NCBI GenBank assembly: GCA_003538495.1
Contig: DPSD01000731.1
Location: 1-8,493 of the forward strand
Direction: 5' to 3'
Length of the DNA: 8,493 nucleotides
Source: Accumulibacter sp.
Lineage (GTDB): Bacteria > Pseudomonadota > Gammaproteobacteria > Burkholderiales > Rhodocyclaceae
The number at the start of each line of letters is the position of its first letter. Within the stretch, counting starts at the first letter, position 1. The notes under the pieces were generated by a model. The model did not search any database, was not told the DNA's origin, and worked only from the letters and a program-made list of their open reading frames with translations. Below, in pieces: positions 1 through 5,989 of this stretch. The position numbers and the translations under genes were made by a program.

Positions 1-17
1 TCACAAAGCCATGACCG

Positions 18-743
18 TTACCATGGAAACAGGAACTGCCGCCACGGTCCCGGTGCGTTGGACGTTCCGTAGCGGGCCGGATAACCGTCCGGCTCGCGAG
101 CGGTACCGAAGCAGCGATCCCAAAGCAGGAGATTGGCCCCGAAGTTTACCCCCTGGCCGTCCAAACTGTGATGCAGATGATGGTGTGCCGGAGTGACCAA
201 TGCCCGACCCAGCCAGGCGGGCGCAAAACGCTCGGGCAGCCGGGAGTGGCGCCAGAGGTCGAGACTGGCAGTCAGCGCCGCAGAGAAGAAGAAGCCCTGC
301 GGGCAGTCGCACAGGAAACCGAGAAGCGGATTCAGCAACAGATAGACGAACAGAAAACTCACCCACAGCGAGTTGCGCGACGTCGCCCACACACTCACCA
401 CCGGCGAGGCGTGATGGCACTGATGCAGCGCCCACAACACGCCGACGCGATGGAAGAGCCGGTGCTGTGCATAATAGACGAGGTCGACGAGCACGAAATT
501 GAGCAGGAAGGCCCCCAGGCAGCCGATGCGCAGGCTGCCGGCCAAATCCGGCGAATGCGCCGCCAGGACGCGGGTCGCGATCAGATAGCCTGCGGCGGGG
601 ATGGCGATGCCCTGAACGGCCAGGCCGGCAAGATTGAGCAGGTGGTCGGCCAGCGATCCGGCAGGGACACGGCGCGCCGATCCGCACTCGAGAACTGCGA
701 GTATCACAAAGGCGAGGAGAGGAAGGTACCAGCCGGTGGTCAC
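18..743 (-). CDS. Membrane fatty acid hydroxylase / sterol desaturase family protein
   Basis: An integral-membrane di-iron enzyme of the FA_hydroxylase family, whose members use O2 to hydroxylate or desaturate lipids such as fatty acids, sterols, sphingoid bases and carotenoids. With GTG 743 as residue 1 the protein has 241 residues and shows the full histidine signature: H94-x3-H98, H107-x2-H110-H111 and H188-x2-H191-H192, plus H166 in a WRHSRLP stretch. Hydrophobic segments lie at about 6-20, 36-62, 74-92 and 127-148. The frame stays open upstream to ATG 914, but that would add 57 non-conserved residues and run inside the divergent gene. A TATAAT on this strand at 787-792 would start RNA near 779, which excludes ATG 914. 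TTG 836 is excluded for the same reason. No clear Shine-Dalgarno precedes GTG 743, so the start is uncertain. The family call is firm and the substrate is unknown. Its lipid-gene neighbours suggest a lipid. Confidence 0.88.
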   Translation of the reverse strand: MTTGWYLPLLAFVILAVLECGSARRVPAGSLADHLLNLAGLAVQGIAIPAAGYLIATRVLAAHSPDLAGSLRIGCLGAFLLNFVLVDLVYYAQHRLFHRVGVLWALHQCHHASPVVSVWATSRNSLWVSFLFVYLLLNPLLGFLCDCPQGFFFSAALTASLDLWRHSRLPERFAPAWLGRALVTPAHHHLHHSLDGQGVNFGANLLLWDRCFGTAREPDGYPARYGTSNAPGPWRQFLFPW

Positions 744-785
744 GAGTGTATCAGTGGCAGCTTGTGTCGGATCGAAGGGAGTGGT

Positions 786-792
786 TATTATA
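786..792. promoter_or_regulatory. Candidate shared, near-symmetric -10 element of a divergent promoter pair
   Basis: The 7 bases TATTATA hold a plus-strand -10 candidate, TATTAT (786-791, one mismatch to TATAAT), and a perfect minus-strand TATAAT (787-792). For the plus strand a weak -35 candidate TTGTGT lies at 762-767 with an 18-base spacer, giving a start near 798 and a leader of about 38 bases before ATG 836. For the minus strand no good -35 is seen. The implied start near 779 leaves a leader of about 36 bases before GTG 743. The AT-rich patch stands out in GC-rich DNA. This is seen by eye only and no transcription start is known. Confidence 0.45.
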
Positions 793-823
793 TCCTGGCA
801 AGGAAATGGCGATATATCATGGG

Positions 824-829
824 AAAGGA
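824..829 (+). promoter_or_regulatory. Ribosome binding site deciding the start at ATG 836
   Basis: AAAGGA sits 6 bases before ATG 836. It favours this start over the in-frame ATG at 806, whose AGGA abuts the start codon with almost no spacer. Starting at 836 also places a clean signal peptide at the N-terminus. Confidence 0.7.
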
Positions 830-835
830 CGAGCA

Positions 836-1447
836 ATGAGAGCAATTCGTCAGATGATCTGTGTCCTCGCGACGGTCGTCGCGAGCACTGTAGCGTCTGC
901 ACAGACCCCAGCACTTGAGGAACGCAAGGCGGATCACGACGCGCTGCGCGCGCTGCTCGCGCAATCCGCCACAGCGCTGAACACGCGCAAGCTCGATTCG
1001 ATGGCCGAGGTGCTGCACCCAGGGTTTACGGTGATTACGGTGGACAACCAGAAACTGGTCGGTCTGAACGCCCTCAAGAACTACTATTCCGAGTTGTTCG
1101 ACGGGCCCAAAGCCATTCTTGAGAAACTCGAGACCAGACCGGTCGCCGACGAAGTGACGCAGTTTGTCGACGCGACGACGGGCGTCGCATACGGCGTCTC
1201 GAACGACATCTACCGTTTCAAGGACGGCGACACGCGCACGATGAAAACTCGCTGGAGCGCTGTGGTGGTCAAGGAAGGCGATGTCTGGAAGCTGGTCAAC
1301 GTGCACTTCTCCGCCAACGTTCTCGATAATCCACTGCTCGATACGCTCCGCGCCCAGACCCAGAAGCTGGCGCTGATGGCCGGCGCGGCTGGCCTGATCG
1401 TCGGCGCCCTGCTGATGGCCTGGCTGCGTCGGCGCCCGCGCGCCTAG
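836..1447 (+). CDS. Secreted NTF2/SnoaL-like protein with C-terminal membrane anchor
   Basis: A 203-residue protein in three parts. Residues 1-22 are a signal peptide: basic RAIR start, hydrophobic core, and VASA before Gln23 as a signal peptidase I site. Residues about 27-165 look like a single NTF2-like domain of the SnoaL/DUF4440 type: a helical start (LLAQSATALNTRKLDSMAEVLHPGF), then beta strands ending in WSAVVVKEGDVWKLVNVHFS, which is the usual last strand pair of that fold. Residues about 178-196 form one transmembrane helix, followed by RRRPRA, which would stay in the cytoplasm. The domain therefore should face the periplasm, anchored from its C-terminus. NTF2-like domains bind small hydrophobic molecules or act as isomerases, cyclases or hydrolases. 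No function can be assigned from sequence. It ends 23 bases before the next gene and is probably its operon leader. Confidence 0.82.
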   Translation: MRAIRQMICVLATVVASTVASAQTPALEERKADHDALRALLAQSATALNTRKLDSMAEVLHPGFTVITVDNQKLVGLNALKNYYSELFDGPKAILEKLETRPVADEVTQFVDATTGVAYGVSNDIYRFKDGDTRTMKTRWSAVVVKEGDVWKLVNVHFSANVLDNPLLDTLRAQTQKLALMAGAAGLIVGALLMAWLRRRPRA

Positions 1448-1470
1448 CGCGGACAGGGCGCCGCCAGCAT

Positions 1471-3588
1471 ATGCTCGATCTGCTGCTCAAGGGTGGGCTC
1501 GTCTTCGACGGAACCGGCGCCCCCCCGTGCTGTGCCGACGTCGCCATCGTCGATGGCCGGATTGCCCGCCTGGCGCCAGCCATTGACGAGGAAGCGCGCA
1601 CGACGCGCGACGTCAGCGGTTTCTGGATCGTGCCGGGTTTTATCGACATCCACACGCATTACGACCTGGAGGTGGAAATCGCGCCAGGCTTGGCAGAGTC
1701 GGTTCGTCACGGCGTCACGTCGATCGTGATGGGCAACTGCAGCCTCTCGCTGACCGTCGGAGAGTCGCAGGACCTGGCGGACATTTTCCTGCGCGTCGAG
1801 AGCCTGCCGGCGCCGCTGGTGCGCAAATGGCTCGAACGGGCGGTGTCGTGGGGATCGCCGCAAGCGTATCTCGAGCATCTGCGCACCCTGCCACTGGGAC
1901 CCCACGTCGCGCCGCTGCTCGGTCACAGCGCGCTGCGGACGGCGGTGATGGGGCTGCAGCGCAGCCTGCACGAACGAGCGAGTGACGACGACCTCGCGCA
2001 GATGCGCTCGCTCGCCGGTCAGGCCCTCGATGCCGGCTGCTTCGGCATCTCGGTCGACATGGTCCATTGGCACAAGGTCAGCGGTGTTTTTGCTGGACGC
2101 TCGGTACCGTCGCACTATGCCGATGCACGCGAATACCGCATGCTTGCCGAACTCTGCCGCGAACGCGACGCAGTCTTCCAGGTCACGCCGAATCCGCAGA
2201 AGGCGCTCTCGTTTCTGCTGATCCTGGCAATGTCCACCGGCATCTTCCGCCCACCGCTGCGCGCAACGGTCCTCTCGGCGCTCGATATGTCCGACCATCC
2301 GCAACTGTGGCGGCTGTTCCCGCTGAGCACTTTCATCGTCAACCGGCTGCTTGGTGGCAATCTGCGCTTCCAGACGCTTGCCGAACCGTTCGCGATCTAC
2401 GCCGACGGACCGATCACGCCATTGTTCGAAGAGTTCGCCGCCGGGATCGAACTCAACAGTTGCGCGAACGCCGATGCGCGGCGTGAACTCTGGGCGAGCG
2501 AAGGTTTCAAGGAGCGCTTTCGCAGCGACTGGGAGCGACGTGAGCTGCGGACTTTCCACCGCGATCCGGCGCGCATGTGGGTCGTTGCCTCGCCCGAAGC
2601 CGATCAGGTCGGAATGAGCGTGGCAATGATTGCCACGGCCCGCGGCATGAACGCGACCGCGGCGCTGATCGATCTGCTCGCCACCCACGATGAGCGACTG
2701 CGCTGGGTGGCTTGCGGCGCCAACGAGCGGCCTGCGATCCGTGAACGCCTGCTGGCGCACCCGCACATCCACCCCGGTTTCACCGACGCCGGCGCGCATT
2801 CGCGCAACCTCGCGTTCTTCGACGGCGCACTGGCGGTGCTGCGCCAGGCCATGGCCACGGCTTGCCTGCCGCCCGAGCGAGCGATTGCACGCGTCACTGG
2901 CGAAGTCGCACGCTGGTTTCATCTCGACGCCGGTGAGTTGCGTGCAGGTCGGCGCGCCGACCTGCTGGTTCTGTCTCCGGAAGGATTGCGCTCGCCGCCA
3001 CCGGCACCGGTCGAAGTCGACGATCCGCTGCTCGAAGGCGCCCGGCGGATGGTCAAACGCGGCTCGGAAACGGCCGTGCTCAGCGTTTTCGTGGCCGGCA
3101 TCGAGGTCGTACGGCAGGGGCGTCCCTTGCCGGTGCTCGGCACCGTCCAGACCGGAACGCTGCTCAAGCCAACCGTCCAGGTGCGCGGGCAAGCAGCGGT
3201 GTTGAGGCGCTACCGCAACCGCATCGACGACGAGATCGTCGACCATCCCTTCCATGAGTACTGGGACATCTTCGTATTCAAGCACCAGGACCGCCGCAAT
3301 GTCCTGCTCCACTGCCTCGCCGTGCTGATGATGTACAGCAGCGGCCTGGCCCTCGTGATCACCGGGAATCCGTGGTGGCTGCTGCTGGTGCTGGCATCGC
3401 AGGCGACCGGACTGAGCGGCCACTGGCTGTTCGAGCGCTCGCATGTCGACATTCGCGACCTCGTCTTTTCCTGGCGCGCGTCGCGCTGCCTGAACCGGAT
3501 GTTCTTCGCGGTCCTGCGTGGCCGCTACTGGCACGAGGTGGGCCGCGTACGCAGCGAGTTCGCGGCATTTCAGGGAATCGCCGCGTGA
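1471..3588 (+). CDS. Two-domain protein: D-aminoacylase-type amidohydrolase fused to DUF962/Mpo1-like membrane domain
   Basis: 705 residues. Residues 1 to about 575 match the amidohydrolase superfamily, N-acyl-D-amino-acid deacylase branch, which cleaves an amide to release an acyl chain. The opening LLLKGGLVFDGTGAPP is typical. PGFIDIHTHYD gives the metal-binding H61-x-H63, Cys90 lies in MGNC where D-aminoacylases carry a metal-ligand Cys, GHSALRTAVMG (151-161) is conserved, and TDAGAHSRN holds the likely catalytic Asp439. GEVARWFHLD and LRAGRRADLLVL near 478-502 are the usual C-terminal signature. The later His ligands of strands 5 and 6 are not evident. Residues about 592-695 match DUF962/Mpo1-like proteins: H595, H605, N610, H614, a hydrophobic hairpin, then SGHWLFERSH (649-658) and a basic end. 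Yeast Mpo1 is an iron dioxygenase acting on 2-hydroxy fatty acids. The frame is unbroken and no good internal start precedes the second domain. The Shine-Dalgarno before ATG 1471 is weak. Confidence 0.85.
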   Translation: MLDLLLKGGLVFDGTGAPPCCADVAIVDGRIARLAPAIDEEARTTRDVSGFWIVPGFIDIHTHYDLEVEIAPGLAESVRHGVTSIVMGNCSLSLTVGESQDLADIFLRVESLPAPLVRKWLERAVSWGSPQAYLEHLRTLPLGPHVAPLLGHSALRTAVMGLQRSLHERASDDDLAQMRSLAGQALDAGCFGISVDMVHWHKVSGVFAGRSVPSHYADAREYRMLAELCRERDAVFQVTPNPQKALSFLLILAMSTGIFRPPLRATVLSALDMSDHPQLWRLFPLSTFIVNRLLGGNLRFQTLAEPFAIYADGPITPLFEEFAAGIELNSCANADARRELWASEGFKERFRSDWERRELRTFHRDPARMWVVASPEADQVGMSVAMIATARGMNATAALIDLLATHDERLRWVACGANERPAIRERLLAHPHIHPGFTDAGAHSRNLAFFDGALAVLRQAMATACLPPERAIARVTGEVARWFHLDAGELRAGRRADLLVLSPEGLRSPPPAPVEVDDPLLEGARRMVKRGSETAVLSVFVAGIEVVRQGRPLPVLGTVQTGTLLKPTVQVRGQAAVLRRYRNRIDDEIVDHPFHEYWDIFVFKHQDRRNVLLHCLAVLMMYSSGLALVITGNPWWLLLVLASQATGLSGHWLFERSHVDIRDLVFSWRASRCLNRMFFAVLRGRYWHEVGRVRSEFAAFQGIAA
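3572..3576 (+). promoter_or_regulatory. Ribosome binding site for GTG 3585
   Basis: AGGGA lies 8 bases before GTG 3585, inside the end of the amidohydrolase gene. It supports a GTG start overlapping the upstream TGA (GTGA) rather than any of the earlier in-frame starts inside the upstream gene. Confidence 0.6.
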
Positions 3589-4193
3589 TCCCGGTTCCCG
3601 GCATCCGGCGCTCGAATCAGGCGCTCGCCATGCTCCTTGGCTATCTCGCGTTCTCGGCGCTGTACCTGGGTAGCGGGACGCTACGTCTGGTCAAGCCAAC
3701 GACGCTCGTTCCCGGCGCGCTCGATACCATCGTTCCGTTTGTCGACTGGACGGTATGGATCTACCTGACGCAGTTCCTGCTCCTGCCGAGCGCGATTGCT
3801 TGCGCGCGCGATGACACGGATCGCAGCCGGACCTTCTACGCGATGCTGCTGGCCACCGTCGTCGCCAGCGTGATCTTCCTCGCCTGGCCCACGCAAATCG
3901 CCCGCGAGACGCCGGCCGCGGCAGGTCTCACCGGCCTGGCGTGGCGCCTGCTTCATCTTGCAGACCCGCCGGCCAACTGCTTCCCGTCGCTGCACGTGGC
4001 CCTGGCGGTGATCGCGGCGCGCGCGCTCTGGCGACGCGGCGCAGTCGTCGTAGCCGCGATCTGGCCGATCCTGATCGCCACCTCGACGCTCAGTACGCGG
4101 CAACATGTCGCGTCGGACGTCGCCGGCGGCGTGTTGCTCGCGGCATTGGCGCTCTGGCTGACGCCGAGGATTCTTCGCCTTGATCGCGCGTAG
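3585..4193 (+). CDS. PAP2-superfamily membrane phosphatase/phosphotransferase (Aur1-like motif layout)
   Basis: A 202-residue integral membrane protein starting at GTG 3585, which overlaps the previous stop by 3 bases. Two of the three PAP2 signature motifs are clear: PSLH at 134-137 (His137) and STLSTRQHVASD at 167-178 (His174 and Asp178, the likely nucleophile and its partner). The usual first motif (K-x6-RP) is not present. Losing that motif while keeping PSLH and S-x(n)-QH-x3-D is also how Aur1/sphingomyelin-synthase-type phosphotransferases look. Membrane segments lie at about 13-30, 54-72, 85-103, 138-156, 157-170 and 179-194. Family members remove phosphate from, or move head groups between, lipid phosphates at the membrane's outer face. 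Whether this one is a phosphatase or a transferase cannot be told from sequence. It is translationally coupled to both neighbours. Confidence 0.85.
   Translation: MIPVPGIRRSNQALAMLLGYLAFSALYLGSGTLRLVKPTTLVPGALDTIVPFVDWTVWIYLTQFLLLPSAIACARDDTDRSRTFYAMLLATVVASVIFLAWPTQIARETPAAAGLTGLAWRLLHLADPPANCFPSLHVALAVIAARALWRRGAVVVAAIWPILIATSTLSTRQHVASDVAGGVLLAALALWLTPRILRLDRA
4166..4170 (+). promoter_or_regulatory. Ribosome binding site for TTG 4180
   Basis: GAGGA sits 9 bases before TTG 4180. It makes this rare start codon, 14 bases inside the end of the PAP2 gene, more believable than ATG 4256, which would delete the first strand-like segment (QVVEVTTL). Confidence 0.5.
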
Positions 4194-4923
4194 ACCACAA
4201 ACGAGCGCGCAGGTCGTCGAGGTCACGACTCTCGGCGAGGGCGAGCGGCGAGCAATGTATGCGCTCTACGAACGCTACTACGAGAGTTCGTCGTGGCCAC
4301 TGTTCGCGGCCGACCTCGCCGGCAAGGATCGTGTCGTCCTGCTGCGCGACGATGGCGGCGCGTTGCAGGGCTTTTCGACCCTGGCGATCTATCAGCGCTG
4401 CTTCGACGGCGCGCCGGTGCGCGTGCTCTTCTCTGGCGATACCATCGTCGACGAAAGTCAATGGGGTCAGCAAGCCCTCGCTTTCGCCTGGCTGCGCCTG
4501 GCCGGAACCTTGCAGGCCGAACAACCCGAGCTACCCCTGTACTGGCTGCTGATCTCCAAGGGGCATCGGACGTATCGTTATCTCCCCACCTTCAGCCGCG
4601 CCTTTCACCCCTCGCCTGCAGCCGATACGGACTCTGATCTAGGCCCGCTCAAGAACTTCCTGGCACGCGATCGCTTCGGCGAGGCTTACGACAGCACTGC
4701 CGGCGTCGTGCGCTTTGCCGAGTCGCGCGGCCAACTGCGCCCACGCTATGCAGAGGTTTCCGAAGCGCATGCCCGTCTGCCCGAGGTCGCCTTCTTCCTG
4801 GAGCGCAATCCGGGCTATGTACGCGGCGACGAGCTGGTGTGCCTGTGCGAACTGGCGGCAGATTCCCTGCAGCCGATCGCGCGCCGGGCGTTTCTCGCCG
4901 GCGCCAGGACGGCGCAGGCATAA
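4180..4923 (+). CDS. Protein of unknown function, possible GNAT-like acyltransferase fold
   Basis: 247 residues from TTG 4180, a soluble protein with no signal peptide or membrane span. I do not recognise the family with confidence. The start (VVEVTTLGEGERRAMYALYERYY, about 12-34), the strand pair around RVVLLRDDGGALQGFSTLAIY (51-71) and the strand-turn-helix VRVLFSGDTIVDESQWGQQALAFAWLRLAG (80-109) follow the order of a GNAT acetyltransferase-type fold, in which the last piece would be the acyl-CoA-binding segment. Other distinctive pieces are LLISKGHRTYRYLPTF (123-138) and a C-terminal RNPGYVRGDELVCLCEL (209-225). If it is an acyltransferase, it would supply the N- or O-acyl step of a lipid pathway; bacterial ceramide synthase is a known GNAT-like case. 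That is a guess. It overlaps the PAP2 gene by 14 bases and ends 1 base before the Rieske gene. Confidence 0.7.
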   Translation: MIARRPQTSAQVVEVTTLGEGERRAMYALYERYYESSSWPLFAADLAGKDRVVLLRDDGGALQGFSTLAIYQRCFDGAPVRVLFSGDTIVDESQWGQQALAFAWLRLAGTLQAEQPELPLYWLLISKGHRTYRYLPTFSRAFHPSPAADTDSDLGPLKNFLARDRFGEAYDSTAGVVRFAESRGQLRPRYAEVSEAHARLPEVAFFLERNPGYVRGDELVCLCELAADSLQPIARRAFLAGARTAQA

Positions 4924-4924
4924 G

Positions 4925-5989
4925 GTGGACACCCGCGTTTTCAACCATCCGGAAGCAGTCGTCCAGGGCTGGTACTGGCTGGCGCGTTCGCGCGAGATCC
5001 GGCGCGGCCAGGTGGTGTCCTTGCGGCTGCTGGGACGCGAGCTGGCCGTGTATCGCGGCGGCGATGGCCGGGTGGCAGCATTCGACGCCTACTGTGCGCA
5101 TATGGGAGCGCATCTGGCCGAAGGACGTGTCGAAGGCAACGCGCTGCGCTGCTTTTTCCACCGCTGGCGCTACGAGGCCGACGGGCGCTGCAGCGACATC
5201 CCCTGTCTCGCGGGCCAGGCGAGACCACAGATCAGCGTCCGCTGCTGGCCCACCGCCGAGCGCTACGGCATGGTCTGGCTGTGGACCGGCGAGACGCCGA
5301 CCGACGATCTGCCCGAGGTGCCGGAACTCGCAGGCAAAGCGTGCGACGCGCTGGTCGCAAACCGATTCAGAAAGCGCTGCCATCCGAACGTGGTGCTGAT
5401 CAATGCCATCGACGAGCAACATTTCGCAAGTGTGCATCACCTTCCCGGATCGATACTGACGATGGAAGCTGTCCCCCGCAGCGTCTCGAACATCGAATTT
5501 CGCAACCTGGGCAAGGTACCGACCAGCAAGCGGCTTGGGCGACTCCTTGCGCGCTTCTACCAGGGTCCGCTGACCTACACGCTGAGCTACTGGTACGGCA
5601 GCCTCGGTACGGTCACGCTCGGTCCCGATTTTCTGCATCTGCATCTGATGTTCGCCTTGCGGGTGGGCGACGACGGATCGACCGAAGGGCAGACTCTCGC
5701 TCTGACCCGGCAGCGCCGCGGTCCCCTCGGCTGGCTCGTCAACCGGCTGCTGCTGTACGGCACGGCGCTGGCCGCACGCTACTTTGCCTGGGGCGACACG
5801 CGCGTCTTCGAGACGATCCGCTTCGACTTCCGCCACCCCATTCCTGCCGACCGCGCGGTGCTGGCGTTCATCCGCCATCTCGAATCGCAGCCACTCGCCA
5901 GATGGCACGAAATCGACCGGACCGGCGCACGTCCTCGACCCACCCGCATGCGACTCGCCGGCACCGACCAGGAAAGCAGCGATGGCTGA
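4925..5989 (+). CDS. Rieske [2Fe-2S] non-heme iron oxygenase, oxygenase component
   Basis: 354 residues from GTG 4925, one base after the previous stop, with AGG six bases upstream. The N-terminal Rieske domain (about 12-122) has C57-x-H59 then C76-x2-H79, with 16 residues between, the exact [2Fe-2S] pattern. The catalytic domain shows N160-x2-D163-x2-H166-x4-H171, the mononuclear iron site. D291 in WGDTRVFE is a candidate third ligand. YCAHMGAHLAEGRVEGNALRC and DGRCSDIPCL most resemble the 3-ketosteroid 9-alpha-hydroxylase (KshA) / cholesterol 7-desaturase branch, which acts on polycyclic lipids, rather than ring-hydroxylating dioxygenases of small aromatics. The length is typical for KshA-like enzymes. 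It needs a reductase or ferredoxin and none is encoded in the window. The true substrate is unknown. The in-frame extension upstream to 4715 is a shadow inside the previous gene. Confidence 0.92.
   Translation: MDTRVFNHPEAVVQGWYWLARSREIRRGQVVSLRLLGRELAVYRGGDGRVAAFDAYCAHMGAHLAEGRVEGNALRCFFHRWRYEADGRCSDIPCLAGQARPQISVRCWPTAERYGMVWLWTGETPTDDLPEVPELAGKACDALVANRFRKRCHPNVVLINAIDEQHFASVHHLPGSILTMEAVPRSVSNIEFRNLGKVPTSKRLGRLLARFYQGPLTYTLSYWYGSLGTVTLGPDFLHLHLMFALRVGDDGSTEGQTLALTRQRRGPLGWLVNRLLLYGTALAARYFAWGDTRVFETIRFDFRHPIPADRAVLAFIRHLESQPLARWHEIDRTGARPRPTRMRLAGTDQESSDG
5970..5976 (+). promoter_or_regulatory. Ribosome binding site for ATG 5982
   Basis: AGGAAAG lies 5 bases before ATG 5982, inside the end of the Rieske gene. 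It supports this start, which also puts the cofactor-binding strand at the N-terminus as in all classical SDRs. Confidence 0.7.

Noticed and set aside
1..687. A 228-codon minus-strand frame at the left edge
   Set aside because: It overlaps the FA-hydroxylase gene in another frame and is Arg/Pro/Ser-rich with no motif, whereas the accepted frame holds all three histidine clusters.
744..914. N-terminal extension of the FA-hydroxylase gene up to ATG 914 or TTG 836
   Set aside because: The extra residues look non-conserved and overlap the divergent gene's signal peptide, and the TATAAT at 787-792 would lie inside the coding region.
1444..3534. A 696-codon open frame on the minus strand opposite the amidohydrolase gene
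   Set aside because: It mirrors the coding gene almost end to end, is rich in Arg/Gln/His/Ala as expected of antisense frames in GC-rich DNA, and shows no domain. The plus-strand protein has clear motifs over the same bases.
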